A stretch of 5,801 nt of DNA from positions 1 through 5,801 of the forward strand of contig JAHINZ010000314.1 of assembly GCA_018895795.1 (NCBI GenBank), written 5' to 3'. This DNA comes from Alphaproteobacteria bacterium (lineage in GTDB: Bacteria > Pseudomonadota > Alphaproteobacteria > Caulobacterales > Caulobacteraceae). Numbering within the stretch: position 1 is the first letter of the stretch; the number at the start of each line of letters is the position of its first letter. Under the pieces are notes generated by a model, which saw only the letters and a program-made list of their open reading frames with translations, searched no databases and was not told the DNA's origin. Positions 1-5,628 of the stretch are shown here, one piece after another. A program made the translations under genes and the position numbers.

Positions 1-498
1 ATCCTGTCGGGCGAGATCATGGCCATCGCCCTGGGGACGGTGGCGGAGCGGCCGCTGTTGATCCAGGCCGCGGCCCTGGCCGTGGTCGGGATCCTGCTGA
101 CCATCGCCGTTTACGGCGTGGTGGGTCTGATCGTGAAGATGGACGACATCGGCCTGAACCTGTCGCGGCGCAAGACCGCGCCGGTGCGCGCCTTCGGACG
201 CGGTCTGGTCAAGGCCATGCCGATCACCATGGAGGCCCTGACCGTGATCGGCACCGCCGCCATGCTGTGGGTGGGTGGCGGCATCCTGGTCCATGGTCTG
301 GAACATTTCCACCTGACCCCGATCCCGGTCTGGGTTGAGGACTTTTCGCGCTGGGCGAGCGCCGCGCCGACGGTCGGCGCCGCAACGGGGTGGATGGCCT
401 TCGCGGCGGGATCGTCCGTGCTGGGACTGGTCGTCGGCGGCGTCCTGGCCGGCGTCGTGCACCTGTGGCGTCACCGCAAGGGCGCGGCGGGGCGTTAG
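1..498 (+). CDS. DUF808 (YedI-like) inner-membrane protein, C-terminal part
   Basis: The reading frame is open from the first base, so the gene starts upstream of the window; 165 C-terminal residues and a TAG stop are visible. The opening residues ILSGEIMAIALGTVAERP match the conserved core of the DUF808/YedI family, which has ILSxEIxxIxLGTV at this place, followed by a Gly/Val-rich membrane segment and a VKMDDIGL-type motif (visible residues 45-52). Hydrophobic segments lie at about visible residues 18-45, 72-100 and 130-155, and the protein ends in a short basic tail (WRHRKGAAGR). The ATG at 19 is internal to the conserved motif and is not the real start. The family is an inner-membrane protein of about 300 residues with no established biochemical function, so I assign none. 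It converges with the histidine kinase, with 17 bp between the two stops. Family assignment is confident; the role is unknown. Confidence 0.85.
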   Translation: MLSGEIMAIALGTVAERPLLIQAAALAVVGILLTIAVYGVVGLIVKMDDIGLNLSRRKTAPVRAFGRGLVKAMPITMEALTVIGTAAMLWVGGGILVHGLEHFHLTPIPVWVEDFSRWASAAPTVGAATGWMAFAAGSSVLGLVVGGVLAGVVHLWRHRKGAAGR

Positions 499-530
499 CC
501 CGCCGCGCCGACCGGTCAAGCTGCGGCGGG
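499..530. terminator. GC-rich inverted repeat between two convergent stops
   Basis: CCCGCCGC (499-506) pairs perfectly with GCGGCGGG (523-530), an 8-bp stem enclosing 16 nt that contain the palindrome GACCGGTC (510-517). It begins directly after the stop of the DUF808 gene and ends inside the last codons of the kinase gene, so it lies at the 3' end of both transcripts. No T-run follows on either strand. It may be a bidirectional 3'-end hairpin, but it is not a classical intrinsic terminator, and such repeats also arise by chance at this GC content. Confidence 0.3.
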
Positions 531-1571
531 GGGCGCCAGTCGATCCGCCGCTGTATGGTTGATCGAAACCTTGACGCCCGGGGCGTTGTCGACCACCTCG
601 ACGACACTCTTGAGTTGCTTGGCCAAGGCCTGCACGATGCTCGTACCCAGGCCCGCCTTGGGGCTGTCGGGACCGGAGCTCATGCCCACGCCGTTATCGC
701 CGACGCACAGTCGCCAGTTCGCGCCGTCCTGGCGATAGGCGACCGTGATCTCGCCCTTTCGACCGTGTGGGAAGGCGTGCTTGAGGCAATTGATCACCAG
801 TTCGGTGACCATCAGACCCAGGCTGACCGACACGTTCGCGTCGACCGCGCTGTCGTCGACATCGACCCGCAGGATGATCTTGTCGTGATCCGCGATCATC
901 GAGGCGCCCAGGCTGTCGCAAAGCTGGGTGAAATAGGCCCGCAGCGCGACGTCGCCGACCTGTGAGGTCGCCAGCTGGGTCTGAAGCGCGGCGACCGACA
1001 TCACGCGATTATGGACATCGCGCAGGCGCCCGCGGGTTTCCTCGGACCGCACCTGGCGGGCGCTTTGCAGGATGACGCTGGCGATGATCTGCAGGCTGTT
1101 GGCCACGCGATGCTGCACCGCCTGCAAAGCGATGGCTTTTTCCTCCAACAGCTGATCCTTGAGCATCTCCATGCCGCGCGCGGCGGTCACGTCGGTGACG
1201 GTCAGCAACAGCCGCGGCGGCGCGTCGGCCAGGCCGTATTCCAGCTTCTGGGCGTGAAGAACCAGGCGTCGACCGGGCCCCTCCCGGACCTTGAGGTCCA
1301 TCTCATAGGCCTCGATCTTCGCGGCGCCGGAGGCGGTCGCCTTGAGCAGGGAGCGCAGTTGCGGCACGGCCCATTCGCCGGCGCCAAGGTTAAGGACCTC
1401 CTGGCCGACCACAGACTTCAATTCAAGCTTGAAGGCCTTGAGAAACGAGGTGCTGGCGGCGACGACGACGAAGGTCTCGTCGAGCAGCAAGGCCGCCGCC
1501 TGGGAAGACTCGATCAGCGCGAAGGCAAGTTCTGGCCCGGATGGAAGGGCGGGGTGAAAATCATCGGCCAT
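516..1571 (-). CDS. Orphan PAS-domain sensor histidine kinase, HisKA_2 class
   Basis: The 351-residue protein has no signal peptide or membrane segment and is predicted to be cytoplasmic. Residues 13-130 look like a PAS sensor domain, ending in the usual LLLTVTDVTAAR. A short coiled linker leads to a HisKA_2 dimerisation/phosphotransfer domain with the H-box QHRVANSLQ (153-161; phospho-acceptor H154). The HATPase_c domain has an N-box TELVINCLKHAF (256-267, N261), a G1 box GDNGVGM (291-297) and a G2 box GLGTSIV (307-313). All catalytic boxes are present, so it should autophosphorylate. I chose the ATG at 1571 because GAAAGG precedes it by 6 nt. An in-frame ATG at 1691 would add 40 Pro/Leu-rich residues that do not resemble a domain. 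The PAS region lacks the LOV cysteine motif, so the signal is unknown. No response regulator is adjacent. HisKA_2 kinases in alphaproteobacteria often feed PhyR-type general stress regulators; that link is only inference here. Confidence 0.88.
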   Translation of the reverse strand: MADDFHPALPSGPELAFALIESSQAAALLLDETFVVVAASTSFLKAFKLELKSVVGQEVLNLGAGEWAVPQLRSLLKATASGAAKIEAYEMDLKVREGPGRRLVLHAQKLEYGLADAPPRLLLTVTDVTAARGMEMLKDQLLEEKAIALQAVQHRVANSLQIIASVILQSARQVRSEETRGRLRDVHNRVMSVAALQTQLATSQVGDVALRAYFTQLCDSLGASMIADHDKIILRVDVDDSAVDANVSVSLGLMVTELVINCLKHAFPHGRKGEITVAYRQDGANWRLCVGDNGVGMSSGPDSPKAGLGTSIVQALAKQLKSVVEVVDNAPGVKVSINHTAADRLAPPAAA

Positions 1572-1577
1572 CAAAGG

Positions 1578-1583
1578 CCTTTC
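1578..1583 (-). promoter_or_regulatory. Ribosome binding site that sets the kinase start
   Basis: On the minus strand GAAAGG lies 6 nt before the ATG at 1571. This supports 1571 over the in-frame upstream ATG at 1691, before which I saw no clear Shine-Dalgarno. The site is embedded in a perfect 10-bp palindrome, AAAGGCCTTT (1573-1582). Confidence 0.55.
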
Positions 1584-1660
1584 AAGGACGCCGAGAGGCT
1601 CGCAAAGCGAAAGCCATATCGGTAGAGGCGCAAGCGGTTGAAACCTTGGCTTGAGCGTGA

Positions 1661-1678
1661 CGGACCCTAGCAGGTCCG
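1661..1678. repeat. Short inverted repeat CGGACC-6-GGTCCG
   Basis: CGGACC (1661-1666) and GGTCCG (1673-1678) form a perfect 6-bp stem with a 6-nt loop in the recG-kinase intergenic region. It overlaps the -10 element of the candidate kinase promoter, so it could be an operator for a dimeric regulator or a 3'-end hairpin of the recG transcript. No T-run follows on the minus strand. There is no way to decide from sequence alone. Confidence 0.3.
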
Positions 1679-1691
1679 GTGGCGGTCCCAA
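1664..1691 (-). promoter_or_regulatory. Candidate sigma-70-type promoter for the histidine kinase
   Basis: Read on the minus strand, TTGGGA (1686-1691) is separated by 16 nt from TAGGGT (1664-1669), which is preceded by TGC to give TGCTAGGGT. The GCTA core resembles the -10 described for Caulobacter housekeeping promoters (TTGACGS, 10-14 nt, GCTANAWC), but the rest of the -10 matches poorly. Transcription would begin near 1657, leaving a leader of about 85 nt before the kinase ATG. The 157-bp gap from recG makes an independent promoter plausible. This is a weak match found by eye. Confidence 0.3.
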
Positions 1692-1713
1692 GGCCTATAA
1701 GATGGCGACCGCC
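1681..1713. repeat. Inverted repeat GGCGGTC-19-GACCGCC downstream of recG
   Basis: GGCGGTC (1681-1687) pairs with GACCGCC (1707-1713), a 7-bp stem with a 19-nt loop, beginning 15 nt beyond the recG stop on the minus strand. It is well placed to protect or end the recG transcript, but there is no following U-tract, so factor-independent termination is doubtful. Confidence 0.3.
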
Positions 1714-1728
1714 GTTTAGAGGGCGATC

Positions 1729-3831
1729 TCAACCCGCGTCGTGCAGCGGCGAGGCGGGTTTCCAGTCGAACAGTTCTTGCAGGGTCCGCACCGCCAGGCC
1801 GCGCGGCGAGCTCAGATCCGGATCGCGGGCCAGGATCAGGCGGGCGTCATCGGCGGCCACGGCGATCAGGTCGCGATGGGCGACCGGATCGGCCAGGCGG
1901 TAGGCGGGAAAGCCGCTTTGCTTGAGGCCCAGCGGATCGCCGCCGCCGCGCAGTTCCAGATCCTTCTCGGCGATCTCGAAGCCGTCGTCGGACTTTCGCA
2001 GGATGTCGAGCCGCTGCTGGGCGGTGTCGGAGAGCGGCAGGTCGTACAGCAGCACGCACGAACTTTCCCGCGCCCCGCGACCGACCCGGCCGCGCAGCTG
2101 GTGCAGTTGGGCCAGGCCGAAGCGCTCGGCCTGTTCGATGACCATGATGCTGGCGTTGGGCACGTTGACGCCGACCTCGACCACGGTGGTGGCGACCAGC
2201 ACCGAGACGGCGCCCTCGACGAAAGCCTGCATGACGGCGTCCTTCTCGGCCGCCGGCATCTGGCCGTGCACCAGGCCGACCGAGGGACCGATGATCTGGC
2301 GCAGGTCGGCGGCGCGGTCCTCGGCGGCGCGCAGGTCGATCTTCTCGGATTCGGAGACCAGCGGGCAGATCCAGAAGGCCTGGGCCCCGCCGGCGGCGGC
2401 GGCCTTCAGGCGGGCGATGATCTCGGGCAGACGCGGCATGGGCACGGCGCGGGTGGCCACCGGCGTGCGGCCCGGCGGCTTCTCGTCGATGCGCGAGACG
2501 TCCAGGTCGCCGAACACCGTCAGCTCCAGGGTGCGCGGGATCGGGGTGGCCGACATGGCCAGCAGATGGACGCCCCCGTCTTCGCCTTGGGGGCCCTTGG
2601 CCTGCAGACGGCGGCGCTCATTGACGCCGAACCGGTGCTGCTCGTCGATGATGGCCAGGCCCAGGGTCTTGAACGCCACGTCGTCCTGGAACAGGGCGTG
2701 GGTGCCGATCGCCACGGCGTGGGCGCCGTTGGCCAGGCCGGCCAGCTTGGCGGCGCGGGCCGCGCCCTTGTCGCGTCCGGTCAGCAGGATCACCGACAGG
2801 CCCAGGGCGGCCAGGGGCTCGGCCAGGGTCTCGTAGTGCTGGCGGGCCAGGATCTCGGTGGGGGCCATGAAGGCCGATTGCAGCCCCGCGCCGGCGGCGT
2901 CGGTGACGGCCAGCATGGCCACCACGGTCTTGCCCGAGCCGACGTCGCCCTGCAGCAGTCGGCTCATGCGCTCGCCCGAGGCCAGGTCGCCGCGCACTTC
3001 CGACAGGGCGCGGATCTGGGCGCCGGTCAGCTTGAAGGGCAGGGCCTTCTCGGCCAGCTCGGCGAGGGGGCTGGGACCGACGCGCGGCGCGGGCTGGGCG
3101 CGACGGGCGGCCTTGCGCTGCGCCAGGGCCAGTTGGTGGGCCAGCAACTCGTCATAGGCCAGCCGGCGGCGGTGCGGCGACAGCAGCGAGACATCGGCCT
3201 CGCCGGTCGGGTTGTGCGCCAGGGCGAAAGCCTCGCGCCAGGCGGGCAGACGCTCTCGCCCCTGCCAGGCGGGGTCCAGCCATTCGGGCAGCTCGGGGGC
3301 GCGGCTCAAGGCTTCCAGGGCAAAGCGTCGAAAGGTGCGCGACGGCAGGCCGGCGGTGGCCGGATAGACCGGCTCGAACGCGGGGATCTCGCCGGCCCGT
3401 TCCTCGGGCAGCAGATATTCGGGGTGAGCGACCTGGATCTCGGAGCCGAAGCGCTCGACCTTGCCGCTGACGGCGCGGCGGACCCCCACCGGGTGCTGGC
3501 GCTCCAGATGCGGGCCGTGGCCCTTGAACCAGGTCAGGGTCAGAAAGCCGGTCTCGTCCCAAGCGCGGATCTTCCACGGCTGACCCAGGCGCGACGGCGG
3601 CTGGTGGGCGTCGATGCTGACGATGAAGGTCTGAACCTGGCCGTCGACGGCGTGGTCGACGGTGGCCCCGACGCGGCGGATGACGCTCTGCGGCGCGGTG
3701 AACAGCACATCGCGCACCAGGGGGCCGGCCAGACGCTCGACCAGCGGCGCGACGCGCGGCCCCACGCCTTTCAGCGTGGAGACCGGCGTGAACAGCGGAA
3801 AGAGAATCTCTGGCCTCATCGGCTCGACCAT
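1729..3831 (-). CDS. recG: ATP-dependent DNA helicase RecG
   Basis: RecG is a cytoplasmic superfamily 2 helicase that binds branched DNA, regresses stalled forks and moves Holliday junctions. The 700-residue product is the usual family length. Its N-terminal wedge/OB region opens with LFTPVSTLKGVG (13-24). The helicase core has Walker A GDVGSGKT (295-302), the APTEILA motif (323-329), the DEQH box (396-399) in IIDEQHRFG, motif III SATPIPRT (427-434), and motif VI QLRGRVGRG (578-586). The C-terminal RecG signature follows at 624-640 (DLELRGGGDPLGLKQSG), where many relatives have RGPGxxLGTRQ. No motif is broken. The start is uncertain: ATG at 3831 gives 700 residues, while ATG at 3819 gives 696 and begins MRPEIL, which fits the common alphaproteobacterial N-terminus better. 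Neither has a clear Shine-Dalgarno. It lies 30 bp after the GIY-YIG-like gene and is probably cotranscribed with it. Confidence 0.97.
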   Translation of the reverse strand: MVEPMRPEILFPLFTPVSTLKGVGPRVAPLVERLAGPLVRDVLFTAPQSVIRRVGATVDHAVDGQVQTFIVSIDAHQPPSRLGQPWKIRAWDETGFLTLTWFKGHGPHLERQHPVGVRRAVSGKVERFGSEIQVAHPEYLLPEERAGEIPAFEPVYPATAGLPSRTFRRFALEALSRAPELPEWLDPAWQGRERLPAWREAFALAHNPTGEADVSLLSPHRRRLAYDELLAHQLALAQRKAARRAQPAPRVGPSPLAELAEKALPFKLTGAQIRALSEVRGDLASGERMSRLLQGDVGSGKTVVAMLAVTDAAGAGLQSAFMAPTEILARQHYETLAEPLAALGLSVILLTGRDKGAARAAKLAGLANGAHAVAIGTHALFQDDVAFKTLGLAIIDEQHRFGVNERRRLQAKGPQGEDGGVHLLAMSATPIPRTLELTVFGDLDVSRIDEKPPGRTPVATRAVPMPRLPEIIARLKAAAAGGAQAFWICPLVSESEKIDLRAAEDRAADLRQIIGPSVGLVHGQMPAAEKDAVMQAFVEGAVSVLVATTVVEVGVNVPNASIMVIEQAERFGLAQLHQLRGRVGRGARESSCVLLYDLPLSDTAQQRLDILRKSDDGFEIAEKDLELRGGGDPLGLKQSGFPAYRLADPVAHRDLIAVAADDARLILARDPDLSSPRGLAVRTLQELFDWKPASPLHDAG

Positions 3832-3861
3832 AGCGAAGCCGACGCCAGAAGTGGACGCCGG

Positions 3862-4164
3862 TTAGGCGTCCCGGTTCATCACCGGATCGAGGGCCGCCAC
3901 CAGATCGCCGTGTTCCTCGGCCCGTGAGGCCCCGGAGACATTCAGGCGCGTATAGAGATAGGTCGCGCCGTGACGGGTCACGGCTTCAGGCCATCGGGCG
4001 TTGGCGCCGATCAGATTATTGGCCTCGCCGGCGAACAGCACCACGCCGCCTGCGTCGACGTAGACGAAGTTTCCAGCGATGGTCGTGCGAGGATCGGCGT
4101 CCTCGGCCAGCTTGTAGCGATAGACGGCGCCGGAGGCGCCTTTCAGTTCGATATAGGGTTTCAC
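3862..4164 (-). CDS. Small GIY-YIG-like protein, probably nuclease-inactive
   Basis: This 100-residue cytoplasmic protein opens KPYIELKGASGAVYRYKL. Residues 31-51 (GNF...DAGGVVLFAGEANNL) align with the start of a GIY-YIG domain; from memory, UvrC has [21 protein letters not shown], with the DAGG turn and final Leu coinciding. The C-terminal R81-A-E-E-H-G-D-L (81-88) and P94-N97 resemble the family's Glu-containing helix and terminal Asn. The hallmark motifs are degraded: GIY is GNF (31-33), YIG is FAG (44-46), and the catalytic Arg expected soon after YIG is absent, the first Arg being R57. Nuclease activity is therefore doubtful. The start is the GTG at 4164, preceded by GAGGCGAGG. A longer GTG frame from 4185 is less likely because that Shine-Dalgarno would fall inside it. 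It sits 30 bp upstream of recG and 70 bp after the transporter ATPase. Fold assignment is inferred by eye; function is unknown. Confidence 0.72.
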   Translation of the reverse strand: MKPYIELKGASGAVYRYKLAEDADPRTTIAGNFVYVDAGGVVLFAGEANNLIGANARWPEAVTRHGATYLYTRLNVSGASRAEEHGDLVAALDPVMNRDA

Positions 4165-4168
4165 AGTA

Positions 4169-4177
4169 CCTCGCCTC
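4169..4177 (-). promoter_or_regulatory. Strong Shine-Dalgarno selecting a GTG start
   Basis: On the minus strand GAGGCGAGG ends 4 nt before the GTG at 4164, offering two overlapping GAGG cores at 4 and 9 nt spacing. It decides the start of the GIY-YIG-like gene, which then begins MKPYIELKG, and removes seven residues (MLLRRGT) that a longest-frame call would add. Confidence 0.65.
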
Positions 4178-4234
4178 AACAGCACACGGCGTTGGCGGCG
4201 ACTTGGTGGAGAGCGCCGGGGGCCAAATTATGGC

Positions 4235-4969
4235 TCAGGACGCCGCCACCTTGCCGAGGAATCGTCGCGTGCGCTCCTCCTTAGGCGCTCCGAACAGCTC
4301 GCGCGAGGGGGCCTGTTCGACGATAACGCCGCTATCCATGAAGATCGTCCGATCTGCAACATCGCGGGCGAAGTCCATTTGGTGGGTGACGATCAGCATG
4401 GTCCGTCTTTCGACGGCCAGTTCACGGATCACCGCCAGCACTTCGCCGACCAGTTCCGGGTCGAGCGCCGAGGTCGGTTCGTCGAACAGGATCACTTCGG
4501 GATCCATCGCCAGGGCCCGGGCGATGGCGCAGCGCTGCTGCTGGCCGCCGGACATTTCGCTGGGATAGGCGTGGGCGCGCGCGCTCAGGCCGACCTTGTC
4601 CAGCAGCGCCATGGCCTTGGCCTCGGCGGCGGCGCGGGGCTGGCCGCGCACGACGATCGGGCCCTCGGCGACGTTCTGCAGGGCGGTGCGGTGCGGAAAG
4701 AGGTTGAAGCTCTGGAAGACAAATCCGACCCGGCCCTTCAGGGCGCGGGCCAGGGGCGCGCGGGGCGCGGCCTCGACGCCGGCGATCCGCAGCGCGCCGC
4801 CGTCCAGCAGCTCCAGCCCGGCCAGGCAGCGCAGCAGGGTGGACTTGCCCGAGCCGCTGGGACCGATGATCGCCACCACCTCGCCGGTGGCGACGTCCAG
4901 ATCGACGCCGTTCAGCACGGTGGTCCCGTCGAACCGCTTGATCAGCCCCCTGGCCGTGATCGCAGTCAT
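4235..4969 (-). CDS. tcyN: Amino-acid ABC transporter ATPase, L-cystine type (TcyN/YecC-like)
   Basis: This 244-residue ATP-binding subunit powers import by the adjacent permease and acts at the cytoplasmic face of the inner membrane. It has Walker A GPSGSGKST (36-44), Q-loop Q86 in FVFQSFNLFPHRT, ABC signature MSGGQQQR (139-146; Met in place of the usual Leu), Walker B VILFDEP (159-165), D-loop SALD (167-170) and switch His H196. The stretch from FDEPTSALDPELVGEVL to VTHQMDFARDVADR is typical of the polar amino-acid uptake family and is close to E. coli YecC. The start is the ATG at 4969, which overlaps the permease stop as ATGA and has GAGGG 6 nt upstream, so translation is probably coupled. 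The same frame stays open to 5656, but that extension runs through the permease gene in the wrong frame and is spurious. The family is certain; cystine as substrate is inferred from similarity. Confidence 0.93.
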   Translation of the reverse strand: MTAITARGLIKRFDGTTVLNGVDLDVATGEVVAIIGPSGSGKSTLLRCLAGLELLDGGALRIAGVEAAPRAPLARALKGRVGFVFQSFNLFPHRTALQNVAEGPIVVRGQPRAAAEAKAMALLDKVGLSARAHAYPSEMSGGQQQRCAIARALAMDPEVILFDEPTSALDPELVGEVLAVIRELAVERRTMLIVTHQMDFARDVADRTIFMDSGVIVEQAPSRELFGAPKEERTRRFLGKVAAS

Positions 4970-5625
4970 CGGCGGCCCTCGGCGGCGCGGCGCTCCAGCA
5001 CGCCCTGGCCGGCGGCCAGCAGGGTCGAGAGGAGCCAGTAGATGGCCGCCGCGGCCAGATACATCGTGAAGATCTCGAAGGTGCGGGCGGTGATCAGCTG
5101 GGTCTGGCGGAACAGTTCCGGCACCTGGATGGTGGCGGCCAGGGAGGTGTCCTTGACCAGGCTGATGAAGCTGTTGGACAGCGGCGCGACGGCGGTGCGG
5201 GCGGCCTGGGGCAGGATCACCCGCCGCAGGGCCTGGCCGCGGCTCATGCCCAGCACGGTGGCGGCCTCCCACTGGCCTCGATCGACATTGGCGATGGCGC
5301 TGCGCAGGATCTCGCAGGCATAGGCGGCGATGTTCAGCGAAAAGCCGAGGCCGGCGGCCAGCAGCGGCGGCAGCTCGATGCCGAACTGCGGCAGGCCGTA
5401 ATAGATCAAAAACAGCTGCACCAGCAGGGGCGTGCCGCGAAAGGCCGAGACATAGACGCCGGCCGGCCAGCGCAGCAGGGCTGAGCGCGACAGCCGCATC
5501 AGGGCCAGGCCAAAGCCCAGGGCCAGCCCCAGGCTCATACCGATCACGCTGAGCGCCACCGTGTAGCCCGCGCCCTTCAGCAGCAGCGGCGCGGACTGGC
5601 GCAAGAGGTCCAGCGTGGCGTCCAT
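4966..5625 (-). CDS. tcyL: Amino-acid ABC transporter permease, L-cystine type (TcyL/YecS-like)
   Basis: This 219-residue inner-membrane permease has the normal length for the HisM/YecS family. Hydrophobic segments at about 18-45, 54-76, 86-108, 143-165 and 184-206 suggest five membrane spans. Visible landmarks are LLLKGAGYT (15-22), FRGTPLLVQLFLIYYGLPQFGIEL (62-85), and the ATPase-docking EAA loop at 120-139 (EAA..LG, ending ILP). A conserved block at 149-181 (from LSNSFISLVKDTSLAATIQV through FRQTQLITAR) closely resembles E. coli YecS, the L-cystine permease. The ATG at 5625 fits the family N-terminus. It lies 3 nt after the stop of the binding-protein gene and has no clear Shine-Dalgarno, so it may rely on reinitiation. 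Its TGA overlaps the ATPase ATG. Two copies, or a partner permease, would form the channel; only one permease gene is seen, as in homodimeric systems of this type. Confidence 0.94.
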   Translation of the reverse strand: MDATLDLLRQSAPLLLKGAGYTVALSVIGMSLGLALGFGLALMRLSRSALLRWPAGVYVSAFRGTPLLVQLFLIYYGLPQFGIELPPLLAAGLGFSLNIAAYACEILRSAIANVDRGQWEAATVLGMSRGQALRRVILPQAARTAVAPLSNSFISLVKDTSLAATIQVPELFRQTQLITARTFEIFTMYLAAAAIYWLLSTLLAAGQGVLERRAAEGRR

Positions 5626-5628
5626 GAT

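Noticed and set aside
390..1625. Plus-strand open frames opposite the histidine kinase (390-965 and 1011-1625)
   Set aside because: They are antisense to a kinase with every catalytic box intact and have shadow-like composition with no recognisable motifs.
3832..3861. Promoter for recG in the 30-bp gap
   Set aside because: The gap is too short for a full promoter and has no -35/-10-like pair; cotranscription with the upstream gene is simpler.
1741..3927. A 728-codon open frame on the plus strand, exactly antisense to recG
   Set aside because: Its product is a low-complexity Gly/Gln/Ala/Arg/Asp-rich string with no domain. It mirrors recG codons whose third positions are G or C, a routine shadow in high-GC genomes. 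RecG on the other strand is unmistakable.
4165..4234. Possible terminator or promoter between the ATPase and the GIY-YIG-like gene
   Set aside because: The 70-bp gap has only an imperfect CCAAATTATGG palindrome near 4223-4233 and no stem with a T-run or convincing -35/-10 pair. Whether the small gene and recG depend on transporter read-through cannot be decided.
3924..5069. Plus-strand open frames opposite the GIY-YIG-like gene and the ABC genes
   Set aside because: They are Arg/Ser/Ala- or Gln/Gly-rich shadows of conserved genes on the minus strand.
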